A stretch of DNA of 23,270 nt, from positions 1 through 23,270 of the forward strand of contig CAYZUC010000044.1 in the NCBI GenBank assembly GCA_964481705.1, given 5' to 3'. Below are positions 1-7,343 of this stretch, one piece after another. Within the stretch, counting starts at the first letter, position 1; each line of letters starts with the position of its first letter. Under the pieces are notes generated by a model, which was given only the letters and a program-made list of their open reading frames with translations, searched no databases and was not told the origin of the DNA. A program made the position numbers and the translations under genes. The DNA comes from CAYZUC01 sp964481705 (GTDB taxonomy: Bacteria > Bacillota > Clostridia > Lachnospirales > Lachnospiraceae).

Positions 1-1645
1 TAGACAGACGATGGGCGATGACAAAGGAAGTTCTGTCTTTCAGCAGATTCTCAATTCCTTTTTGTACCAGTAATTCGGTGTTGGTGTCTATACTGGAGGT
101 TGCTTCATCGAGTATCAGTATTTTGGGTTCAGATACCATGGTTCTTGCAAAAGCAAGAAGCTGTCGTTGTCCGATTGACAGACCGCCTCCTCGCTCGATT
201 AATTCGGTATCGTATTGCTTTGGCAAATGCATAATAAAATCATGTGCATTGACTGCCTTTGCTGCAGCTATGATTTCCTCGTCCGTCGCATCTAGCTTTC
301 CGTAGCGGATATTATCACGAATCGTTCCAGAAAAAAGGAAATTGTCCTGTGTCATGATTCCCATTTGCTGTCGCAGACTCTCTATGGTCACCTTCTTCAG
401 GTCGTGACCGTCAATTCGTATTTTTCCCTCTTGAATATCGTAGAAACGACTAATTAGATTGACAATTGTAGTTTTTCCTGCACCGGTCGGACCAACCAGG
501 GCAACCGTTTCGCCGGGGTTGATATGAAAGCTGACATCATTTAATATCTTGGTTCCTTCTTCGTAGGAAAAGCCTACATGTTCGAAACAAATATCTCCTT
601 GTATGGGAGGAATTTCTTTTACATCCGTGCCATCTGCAATCTCCGGTTTTGTGTCAATTATCTCAAAAATACGTTCTGCACCCGAAATATTGGTTACCAA
701 TTGATTATAGAAATTACTCAGGTTCATAATTGGCATCCAGAACATGGATATATAAGAAGCAAAAGCAAGGAATGTACCAACGGTTACCTGTTCTACTCCA
801 ATTACACGGATTCCTACATAGTAAAGGGCAATACATCCAAAGCCCCAACAGAAATCCACAACAGAACCAAAGGCATCATTTAGGCGTACTGCGCGTATAA
901 AAGAGTGGCGCTGTTCAAAAACAAGTCTGTTGAATTCGTCATAAGCTTCATCTTCGGCATGAAAACTCTGAATAATTTTCATACCTGCCAGGTCTTCATG
1001 AACAAAGGCATTTAGATTAGAAGATTTTTTGCGATTAATCTGCCAGCGCTTGTGCGAAACAGTCTGGATAAACCACATTCCAACGACCATTAACGAAAGA
1101 CTCGACAGAGAGGCGAGTGCTAATTTTGCATTTTTTGTAACCATAATGACGACAACAGCAACAACCGTGAAAAAATCCGGAAGAAGTGTTGTGACACTGT
1201 TTTCGAGCACATCATGGAGAGAATTAATATCTCCAATGATACGAGCCAAAATCTTACCGGTTGGTCTGGAATCGAAAAAAGAAAAATCTAACGTCTGAAT
1301 GTGTGTATACAGAGTCTGACGAATATTGACCAGAACCTTGTTGGAAACCTTGGCCATCATATAGATTCGAACTTTAATCATGAGTGCCATGAAAAGATTT
1401 AGGACGATTCCAGATCCCATTAAGAGAAAGAGACCCTTAAAATCTTTTCTTTTAATATAGTGATCTACTGCATACTCGAGATAGAGCGGATTTACAATTG
1501 TTATTGCAACAGTAATGCCCATGATCAGCAGGACCAGTAGAATTTGTTTTTTATAGTTTAACAGGTATGAGTATAAACGCATCAGTGTTTTGAGTTTACT
1601 GGTGTTTCTTACGTCCTCATCCTGTCGATAAGAGTTAACCGACAT
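1..1645 (-). CDS. ABC exporter half-transporter, catalytic subunit (BmrD-like), 3' end cut by window edge
   Basis: Second gene of a heterodimeric ABC exporter operon; about 548 residues are visible and perhaps 35-50 C-terminal residues are missing. The N-terminal half is a six-helix type IV exporter membrane domain. The nucleotide-binding domain shows Walker A GPTGAGKTT (385-393), Q-loop MTQDNFLFSG, a signature written LSIGQ (489-493), Walker B ILILDE with catalytic Glu514, and H-loop His545. Glu and His are intact while the signature departs from LSGGQ, the pattern of the active-site-bearing partner in BmrCD/TM287-288-type exporters. Two in-frame ATGs (1651 and 1645) lie after GGGAGG. I chose 1645 because it has the 8-nt spacing, while 1651 sits only 2 nt away. 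The start overlaps the end of the upstream gene by 11 nt, implying translational coupling. Family assignment is firm; the exported substrate is unknown and multidrug export is inferred. Confidence 0.93.
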   Translation of the reverse strand, partial: MSVNSYRQDEDVRNTSKLKTLMRLYSYLLNYKKQILLVLLIMGITVAITIVNPLYLEYAVDHYIKRKDFKGLFLLMGSGIVLNLFMALMIKVRIYMMAKVSNKVLVNIRQTLYTHIQTLDFSFFDSRPTGKILARIIGDINSLHDVLENSVTTLLPDFFTVVAVVVIMVTKNAKLALASLSSLSLMVVGMWFIQTVSHKRWQINRKKSSNLNAFVHEDLAGMKIIQSFHAEDEAYDEFNRLVFEQRHSFIRAVRLNDAFGSVVDFCWGFGCIALYYVGIRVIGVEQVTVGTFLAFASYISMFWMPIMNLSNFYNQLVTNISGAERIFEIIDTKPEIADGTDVKEIPPIQGDICFEHVGFSYEEGTKILNDVSFHINPGETVALVGPTGAGKTTIVNLISRFYDIQEGKIRIDGHDLKKVTIESLRQQMGIMTQDNFLFSGTIRDNIRYGKLDATDEEIIAAAKAVNAHDFIMHLPKQYDTELIERGGGLSIGQRQLLAFARTMVSEPKILILDEATSSIDTNTELLVQKGIENLLKDRTSFVIAHRLS

Positions 1646-3371
1646 TTTCATTTCCTCCCAGATATTCCCCATATTGAGCCATATAGGTTTTATAGTACAG
1701 TCCCTTCAATTGAAGAAGAGACTTATGTGTTCCGCGTTCGGCGATAGAACCGTTCTCCAATACAATGATTTCATCTGCATCTTTCACAGCGCTGATTCGA
1801 TGGGCAATGATGAGTTTTGTTCCACGTAAGGAAGCAAGTGTCTCTTGGATCTGCGATTCTGTTTCCATATCAAGAGCAGAGGTGGAGTCATCCATAACAA
1901 GAATCGGGCTTTCCTTAGACAATGCCCTGGCAATGCTAATCCGCTGCTTCTGACCACCGGACAGACCAACTCCTCGTTCCCCAATAACGGTTTCGTATTG
2001 GTGGTCCATCTGTTCAATAAATTCATCTGCTTGCGCATCGTGTGCTGCTTTTTGAATGGTAGGAAACGGTAAACAAGCTTTCTTGCCGAGCTTCACATTC
2101 TCAAGAATGGAATCGGAAAACAGAAAGACATCCTGCATAACAAAAGAAATACTTTTACGAAGCTGCTTGAGTGATAACTTTCGGATATCAACACCATCCA
2201 ATGTGATACTGCCTTCGGATACATCATAGAGACGATCCAAAAGGTTGATAATGGATGTTTTTCCTGCTCCTGTGGTTCCCATAATACCAATCGTTTTCCC
2301 TTCCTCAACCGAGAAAGAGATATCTTTTAAAATCTGATAACCATCTTCTTTTGCAAAGGACACATGAGAAAATTCAATATTTCCTTTTACTGCAGGTAAC
2401 ACAAGAGGATCCTTGACCTCACAAATAGTTGGTTCCTCTGCATAAATCTTTTTAATACGTTTATTTGACGCTAGGGCAGCAGACAGGCCATTGGTTAACC
2501 AGCCAAGCATCTCCATTGGCCAGACAATGTTCGTAGAGTATTCTACAAATGCACTTAACCCTCCAAGGGATAATTCATTGTGAATAACAAGATATCCACC
2601 CGGAAGCAGAACAAGAAAGGGAAGAAGTCTTGTAATCATCTGAAGGTAAGGGTAGTACTTAACAAAGATTTTGGATTGGTTCATATTCAGTTCATAATAA
2701 CGTTCATTATGAGATAGAAATTTCTTGATCTCAAATTTTTCTCTGGCAAAGGATTTTACAGTACGTACACCAGCCAGATTCTCTTCTGCCACATTATTCA
2801 GCTGAGCATTCTCCTCACTGATCGCTTCATAAACAGCGCCTAATTTATGCTCCATTGCAATTGCGATGAAAGCAGCAGCAGCCATTCCGATAGTAGGAAG
2901 AATTGCGAGCTTCCAACTGAGGCTGTACATGCAGTAAAGAGCAATTAAAGTATGTACGACTACTTCGATAATCAACATACCGATGAAGGATAACGAATCC
3001 CATATTTTATTAACATCATCCATTACGCGAGCCATAAGCTCACCAGTATTGTTGCGGTCAAAAAAGCTTGCTGATAATCCCTGAATATGATGAAACAGGT
3101 CTTTGCGAAGCTCACAGGCTATTTTTGAACCGGTTATGTCAAAGATAAATTCTTTGACATATTGTAAAATGCAGCGTCCGACGCCGACAACAAAAAAGCC
3201 GATCAGAAAAATCTTCAGCTTATCAAGCTGCCCTCCGACGACAACATCATCTATGACGTGTCGAGTTAGTTGTGGTGCAAACATATCAAGAGAAATGCTC
3301 ACAATCATAGCAAGCGTTCCGAGTATGTATAACCACATGTTCTTTTTTAGTAATTTTTTTAGTGTGTTCAT
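1635..3371 (-). CDS. ABC exporter half-transporter with degenerate catalytic site (BmrC-like)
   Basis: First structural gene of the exporter operon, 578 residues, a membrane domain followed by an ATPase domain. Visible motifs are Walker A GTTGAGKTS (365-373), Q-loop VMQDVFLF, signature LSGGQ (470-474), Walker B ILVMDD (490-495) and H-loop His524. The residue after the Walker B Asp is Asp495 instead of the catalytic Glu, the hallmark of the degenerate subunit in heterodimeric exporters such as B. subtilis BmrC or Thermotoga TM287. Its canonical LSGGQ would complete the active site of the partner encoded at 1-1645. Start: GGAGTAACT precedes ATG 3371. The frame stays open upstream to a TTG at 3467 and an ATG at 3452, but neither has a ribosome binding site and both fall in the leader between terminator and gene. 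Expression is probably governed by the upstream leader ORF and terminator. Confidence 0.93.
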   Translation of the reverse strand: MNTLKKLLKKNMWLYILGTLAMIVSISLDMFAPQLTRHVIDDVVVGGQLDKLKIFLIGFFVVGVGRCILQYVKEFIFDITGSKIACELRKDLFHHIQGLSASFFDRNNTGELMARVMDDVNKIWDSLSFIGMLIIEVVVHTLIALYCMYSLSWKLAILPTIGMAAAAFIAIAMEHKLGAVYEAISEENAQLNNVAEENLAGVRTVKSFAREKFEIKKFLSHNERYYELNMNQSKIFVKYYPYLQMITRLLPFLVLLPGGYLVIHNELSLGGLSAFVEYSTNIVWPMEMLGWLTNGLSAALASNKRIKKIYAEEPTICEVKDPLVLPAVKGNIEFSHVSFAKEDGYQILKDISFSVEEGKTIGIMGTTGAGKTSIINLLDRLYDVSEGSITLDGVDIRKLSLKQLRKSISFVMQDVFLFSDSILENVKLGKKACLPFPTIQKAAHDAQADEFIEQMDHQYETVIGERGVGLSGGQKQRISIARALSKESPILVMDDSTSALDMETESQIQETLASLRGTKLIIAHRISAVKDADEIIVLENGSIAERGTHKSLLQLKGLYYKTYMAQYGEYLGGNENVG

Positions 3372-3413
3372 AGTTACTCCATTCGAAAGTGTTTTTACTC
3401 TGTATACAAAATT

Positions 3414-3439
3414 AGCCGGAGGACAATATCCCACCGGCT
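3414..3439 (-). promoter_or_regulatory. Hairpin in the 5' leader just upstream of the first ABC gene
   Basis: In the minus-strand RNA, AGCCGGTGG can pair with CCTCCGGCT across an 8-nt loop: nine positions with one mismatch, six of them a GC-rich perfect outer stem, followed by AAUUUUG. It lies after the intrinsic terminator and before the ribosome binding site of the gene starting at 3371. It could be a second weak attenuator or an RNA-stabilising structure. Only the pairing is seen; the function is inference. Confidence 0.4.
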
Positions 3440-3471
3440 GATTTGGATTCATGATTTCATCATTCAAACAT

Positions 3472-3500
3472 AAAAAAACCGTGGCATATTATCCACGGTT
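3472..3500 (-). terminator. Intrinsic terminator (putative attenuator) between leader ORF and ABC genes
   Basis: In the minus-strand transcript AACCGTGG (3500-3493) pairs perfectly with CCACGGTT (3484-3477) over the loop ATAATATG, and the stem runs into a U-tract ending at 3472. It stands 23 nt after the stop codon of the 33-codon leader ORF and about 100 nt before the first ABC start, so transcripts must read through it for the exporter to be made. That position marks it as an attenuator rather than the end of an operon. Confidence 0.85.
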
Positions 3501-3523
3501 CTGGTTGAGCTAAAAATAGAAGA

Positions 3524-3625
3524 TCAATCAGTATATACAGAGATAATAGCACTAAAATTGTTATTCATTGTAGTTGTAATAGTTGCAGTTGCTTGATGAT
3601 CCAACATTGTAAAATGATTAAACAT
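3524..3625 (-). CDS. 33-residue leader peptide upstream of ABC exporter operon
   Basis: A short ORF encodes 33 residues, beginning MFNHFTMLDH, with a Thr-rich middle (ATATITTT) and ending ISVYTD. It has the best translation signal in the region: AAAAGGAGG with 7 nt (TAATATC) before ATG 3625. A sigma-A promoter lies about 60 nt upstream and an intrinsic terminator follows its stop codon by 23 nt, ahead of two exporter genes. Known parallel: B. subtilis bmrB, a short ORF whose translation controls termination ahead of the bmrCD multidrug exporter. By analogy this is probably a cis-acting sensor of ribosome stalling and the peptide itself may have no function. It has no Cys, no double-Gly cleavage motif, no signal peptide and no neighbouring modification enzyme, which speaks against a bacteriocin or RiPP precursor. 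I do not recognise the sequence. Confidence 0.72.
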   Translation of the reverse strand: MFNHFTMLDHQATATITTTMNNNFSAIISVYTD

Positions 3626-3684
3626 GATATTACCTCCTTTTCCATTCATTATTTGTTTAACGTTTTTGTCCGCTAACTAGTGTC

Positions 3685-3714
3685 ACTATACGCCACGATA
3701 AACCAATCTGTCAA
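3685..3714 (-). promoter_or_regulatory. Sigma-A promoter of the leader ORF-ABC exporter operon
   Basis: On the minus strand the -35 is TTGACA (3714-3709), the spacer 18 nt and the -10 TATAGT (3690-3685). Transcription should begin near 3678, giving an untranslated leader of about 50 nt before ATG 3625. The promoter is divergent from the gpmI promoter, with about 60 nt between their -35 elements. Confidence 0.72.
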
Positions 3715-3775
3715 TACACAAAATATAATCTTTCGAAAATCTTTCGTTTTTGCGTTGCATTCCCCAAAGTCAATC

Positions 3776-3804
3776 TTGCTAACATCCCATAAACAGTGTA
3801 TAAT
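3776..3804 (+). promoter_or_regulatory. Sigma-A promoter of gpmI
   Basis: TTGCTA (3776-3781), a 17-nt spacer and a perfect TATAAT (3799-3804) lie 51 nt before the gpmI start. The first 35 or so bases of transcript hold only the ribosome binding site AAAGGAGAAAGACA. Confidence 0.75.
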
Positions 3805-3855
3805 CACATACGTTGAAAAGAAGAGATTTGATTTTGAAATTAAAGGAGAAAGACA

Positions 3856-5397
3856 ATGAGTAAAAAACCTACTGTATTAATGATCCTGGATGGATATGGA
3901 CTGAATAATAAGCAGGAAGGAAACGCAGTTGCTGAGGCAAAAACACCTGTTGTTGACAGCCTGATGAAGGATTACCCGTTTGTAAAGGGATATGCAAGTG
4001 GACTTGCTGTTGGACTTCCGGATGGACAGATGGGAAATTCTGAGGTTGGACATCTGAATATGGGTGCCGGAAGAATTGTATATCAAGAACTTACAAGAAT
4101 CACAAAGGAAATAGAGGAAGGTACATTCTTTACCAATCCGGCATTGCTTGCAGCAGTAGAGAATTGCAAGAAAAATGATTCTGCATTCCATATGTTCGGA
4201 CTTGTTTCTGATGGAGGCGTTCACTCTCATATAACACATTTATTTGGACTTCTTGAGCTTGCTAAGAGAAATGGTTTGAAGAAAGTATATGTTCACTGCT
4301 TCCTGGATGGTCGTGACACACCGCCGGCATCCGGAAAAGGATACGTAGAGCAGTTAGAAGCAAAGATGAAAGAACTGGGTGTAGGTGAGATTGGTGTTGT
4401 TTCCGGTCGTTACTATGCGATGGATCGTGATAATAACTATGATCGTGTTCAGCTTGCTTATAACGCGCTCACAAAGGGAGAGGGTGTAAAGACCGACAGT
4501 GCCACTGCAGGGATTCAAGCTTCCTATGATGCAGAGGTGAATGACGAATTTGTTAAGCCTATTGTCGTACAAAAGGATGGTAAACCAGTTTGTGTTATTC
4601 GTGACAAGGATAGCGTGGTGTTCTTTAATTTCCGTCCTGACCGGGCTCGTGAGATTACCAGAGCGTTCTGTGATGATGATTTTAAAGGATTTGAACGTAA
4701 GAGATTAGATACAACGTTTGTGTGCTTCTCGGATTATGATCCGACCATTCCAAATAAGAAAGTTGCATTTGAAAAGATTGCATTAACCAATACCTTTGGT
4801 GAGTATCTTGCGGCGAACGGAAAGACGCAGGCAAGAATCGCCGAGACAGAAAAATATGCGCATGTTACGTTCTTCTTTAATGGAGGTGTTGAGACCCCTA
4901 ATAAAGGAGAGGACAGAATTCTTGTGAACTCACCGAAGGATGTTGCAACGTATGATTTAAAGCCTCAGATGAGTGCATACGAAGTATGTGATAAGCTATG
5001 CGAAGCTATTAAATCGGATAAATATGATGTTATTATTATTAACTTTGCTAATCCGGATATGGTTGGCCATACCGGGGTGGAGTCTGCGGCAATCAAGGCT
5101 ATTGAAGTAGTGGATGAATGTGTTGGAAAGGCAGTAGATGCAATTAAATCAGTGGATGGCACTATGTTTATCTGTGCAGACCACGGAAATGCAGAACAGC
5201 TTGTCGATTATGAGTCAGGAGCTCCATTTACTGCTCATACCACCAATCCAGTTCCTTTCATCCTTGTAAATTATGATTCTTCCTATATTCTTCGTGAGAA
5301 TGGATGTCTGGCTGATATTATTCCCACCCTCCTTCAGATAATGGGTATGGAACAGCCGAAAGAGATGACAGGAAAATCATTATTGATCAAGAAATAA
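3856..5397 (+). CDS. gpmI: 2,3-bisphosphoglycerate-independent phosphoglycerate mutase
   Basis: Interconverts 3-phosphoglycerate and 2-phosphoglycerate in cytosolic lower glycolysis through a phosphoserine intermediate and two Mn ions. At 513 residues the length is standard. The alkaline-phosphatase-type metal core is visible: Asp12 in ILDGYG, the catalytic nucleophile Ser62 in GNSEVGH, then FLDGRDTPP, GRYYAMDRD, FFNFRPDRAREI, FANPDMVGHTG, DHGNAE and TAHTTNPVPF. The Asp and Ser positions match the numbering of the Geobacillus enzyme. ATG 3856 follows AAAGGAG at good spacing. It has its own promoter and a terminator right after the stop, so it is a single-gene unit. The next glycolytic enzyme, enolase, lies one gene downstream. 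Confidence 0.98.
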   Translation: MSKKPTVLMILDGYGLNNKQEGNAVAEAKTPVVDSLMKDYPFVKGYASGLAVGLPDGQMGNSEVGHLNMGAGRIVYQELTRITKEIEEGTFFTNPALLAAVENCKKNDSAFHMFGLVSDGGVHSHITHLFGLLELAKRNGLKKVYVHCFLDGRDTPPASGKGYVEQLEAKMKELGVGEIGVVSGRYYAMDRDNNYDRVQLAYNALTKGEGVKTDSATAGIQASYDAEVNDEFVKPIVVQKDGKPVCVIRDKDSVVFFNFRPDRAREITRAFCDDDFKGFERKRLDTTFVCFSDYDPTIPNKKVAFEKIALTNTFGEYLAANGKTQARIAETEKYAHVTFFFNGGVETPNKGEDRILVNSPKDVATYDLKPQMSAYEVCDKLCEAIKSDKYDVIIINFANPDMVGHTGVESAAIKAIEVVDECVGKAVDAIKSVDGTMFICADHGNAEQLVDYESGAPFTAHTTNPVPFILVNYDSSYILRENGCLADIIPTLLQIMGMEQPKEMTGKSLLIKK

Positions 5398-5411
5398 TAA
5401 GGGATAGCACA

Positions 5412-5448
5412 AAGGCTCTGACTTCTATTAGGAGTTGGGGCTTTTTTT
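5412..5448 (+). terminator. Intrinsic terminator of gpmI
   Basis: AAGGCTCTGACTTC (5412-5425) pairs with GGAGTTGGGGCTTT (5431-5444) over the loop TATTA. The 14-bp stem includes several G-U pairs and is followed by a T-tract to 5448. Confidence 0.82.
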
Positions 5449-5479
5449 GTGTAAAAGTGCTAATATATGTACGATTTCG

Positions 5480-5508
5480 TTGAAATAAATAGTAATATAA
5501 GATATACT
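5480..5508 (+). promoter_or_regulatory. Sigma-A promoter of the HD-GYP gene
   Basis: TTGAAA (5480-5485), a 17-nt AT-rich spacer and TATACT (5503-5508) lie 33 nt before ATG 5542. The gene is therefore transcribed independently of gpmI. Confidence 0.7.
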
Positions 5509-5541
5509 TAACATAACAATTACGGATGAAATGGAGATTCT

Positions 5542-7260
5542 ATGGAAGCATATATACCTGCGATTTACATGTTTGGTTTGATGTTATCTGTTCTTTGTGT
5601 ATTTGTGGTCATATATCAGAGACCATCCAGAGAGCAAAATGTTGCAACCATGATCGCACTTTGTGGCACAGTAATCTGGGTTGGCTACCTGCTTCAGATT
5701 CAGGCCACCTCTATAGAGATGTTGATAATAGGTACTAAGATGAACTATGTTGGTGCCAGCAGTGTATACTTTTTTATTAGCTTATTTTGCGTATTGTATT
5801 TTCGTTCGAAACGCTATAATAAGCTTCTTTATGTGCTTGGCTTTATCTCATGCTTTTATGTACTTGTGACAATTACGTTTGAGAAACATCCGTTTTTCTA
5901 CAAATCCTTCTATATGGATAATTCGGGGACATATCCGAATCTGGTGAAGGATTATGGGATACTACATACGTTGTTCTTGGTAATGGTGGTCATGTATACA
6001 TTGATTACGGTTGGTATCATTTTTCACGAAATGAGTCTAAGATATCATATCAGTATTAATATGCCAAATAATGTTTCTCTGATTTGTATGGTTTTATTTC
6101 CAAGCTTTGGATATGCGTTGGATAAAGTAACCGGAGTTTCGGTTGAATTGGCTCCGTTTGGGCTGCTAATAGCAAGTGTTTTCCTGGTTTATTTAATTGG
6201 CGGCGGCAAGGTCTGTGATATGAATATCCAAGCGAGAGAATATATTTTTGAATCGATTGATGATGCCATTATTGTTGTGGATCGTAAGTTCCGTTATAAG
6301 GAATCCAATAAAGTTGCGAAAGAATTATTTCCGGAGCTAGAGAAAGCTTATATAGGGGATCAGATGAGTCATGTTTCGGAAGAGCTGGATGAGATTATCA
6401 CGCGTGCAGAGAATGAAGGAGAATTCTGTTGTATCAGGAAAGAGGACAAAGATTTTCAGGTTCGTTTGAAAGACGTGAGTGAGAGACGGAGCGTAGGGGG
6501 TATTGTAATCTGGCTGGAAGATGTCTCTGCGCAACAGGAGAATCTGCATCTTTTGGAGAATTATCAGAAGGATTTGGAGAAAGAAGTTAATCGTAAGACA
6601 TCGCAGCTTAAGAGAATGCAGGAACAGATTATTAATGGTTTTTCTGCTATTGTGGAGAATAAGAATTTAATTACCGGCGGTCACATTCAGCGAACGAGTG
6701 GATATGTAGATGCGATTGCAAGGGAACTGACAAAAGAGCATATTTATGAGGATATTTTAACTGAGAGCTACCGTGAGAAATTACGGTCGGTAGCACCGCT
6801 CCATGACATAGGAAAGGTTTCAATTCCGGATCATATCCTTGACAAACCCGCGAAGCTTACGGCAGAAGAGTTTGAGATTATTAAGACTCACTCCGAGAAC
6901 GGAGTCAAGATTATAGAGAAAACGATGTCGGAGACAGATGATAAAGAGTATTACGAGATGGCAAAAGAAATCACAAGGTATCATCATGAGAAGTGGAACG
7001 GCAAGGGTTATCCAACTGGATTATCCGGTAATGACATTCCATTGAATGCGAGAATTATGGCTGTAGCAGATGTATTCGATGCACTCGTATCTGAGCGACC
7101 ATATAAGCGTGCCTATTCTCTGGATGAAGCTTTTGATATTATCGCATCTGAGAGCGGAAATCATTTTGATCCACAGGTGGTTCGCGCCTTTCTCAATATT
7201 CGGGAGGAGATAGAGTGTCTTTACCATGAATCCAGCATAAATAAAAGCATAGATCAATAA
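5542..7260 (+). CDS. 7TM-PAS-HD-GYP protein, probable cyclic-di-GMP phosphodiesterase
   Basis: A 572-residue membrane sensor. Residues about 5-215 hold seven hydrophobic segments resembling the N-terminal 7TM region of some histidine kinases. Residues about 231-335 look like a PAS domain (start FESIDDAIIVVDRK), then a short coiled coil. The C-terminal half is an HD-GYP domain with His421-Asp422 in LHDIGK, HHEKWNGKGYP at 481-491, and the conserved VADVFDAL and SERPYKRA stretches. All signature metal and substrate residues are present, so hydrolysis of cyclic-di-GMP is likely, though HD-GYP proteins can prefer other dinucleotides. GGAGATTCT precedes ATG 5542. It sits between gpmI and eno with its own promoter and terminator, so the glycolytic neighbourhood need not mean a functional link. 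The signal sensed is unknown. Confidence 0.9.
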   Translation: MEAYIPAIYMFGLMLSVLCVFVVIYQRPSREQNVATMIALCGTVIWVGYLLQIQATSIEMLIIGTKMNYVGASSVYFFISLFCVLYFRSKRYNKLLYVLGFISCFYVLVTITFEKHPFFYKSFYMDNSGTYPNLVKDYGILHTLFLVMVVMYTLITVGIIFHEMSLRYHISINMPNNVSLICMVLFPSFGYALDKVTGVSVELAPFGLLIASVFLVYLIGGGKVCDMNIQAREYIFESIDDAIIVVDRKFRYKESNKVAKELFPELEKAYIGDQMSHVSEELDEIITRAENEGEFCCIRKEDKDFQVRLKDVSERRSVGGIVIWLEDVSAQQENLHLLENYQKDLEKEVNRKTSQLKRMQEQIINGFSAIVENKNLITGGHIQRTSGYVDAIARELTKEHIYEDILTESYREKLRSVAPLHDIGKVSIPDHILDKPAKLTAEEFEIIKTHSENGVKIIEKTMSETDDKEYYEMAKEITRYHHEKWNGKGYPTGLSGNDIPLNARIMAVADVFDALVSERPYKRAYSLDEAFDIIASESGNHFDPQVVRAFLNIREEIECLYHESSINKSIDQ

Positions 7261-7288
7261 AATACACCTTCGGGGTGTATTTTTTTTG
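7261..7288 (+). terminator. Intrinsic terminator after the HD-GYP gene
   Basis: AATACACC (7261-7268) pairs with GGTGTATT (7274-7281) around TTCGG, followed by a run of Ts to 7288. The stem starts directly after the stop codon. Confidence 0.88.
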
Positions 7289-7343
7289 CGTTTGGAAATA
7301 ATGATACTAAATGAAAAAAGGAATGTTCGGAAAGGATATCATT

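Noticed and set aside
3374..3467. Start of the first ABC protein at TTG 3467 or ATG 3452
   Set aside because: No ribosome binding site for either, and the region lies in the structured leader; GGAGT is well placed for ATG 3371.
3524..3625. The 33-residue peptide as a bacteriocin or modified-peptide precursor exported by the adjacent ABC genes
   Set aside because: No double-Gly or other leader cleavage motif, no Cys, no modification enzyme nearby, and the ABC proteins lack an N-terminal C39 peptidase domain. A terminator between peptide and exporter fits attenuation better.
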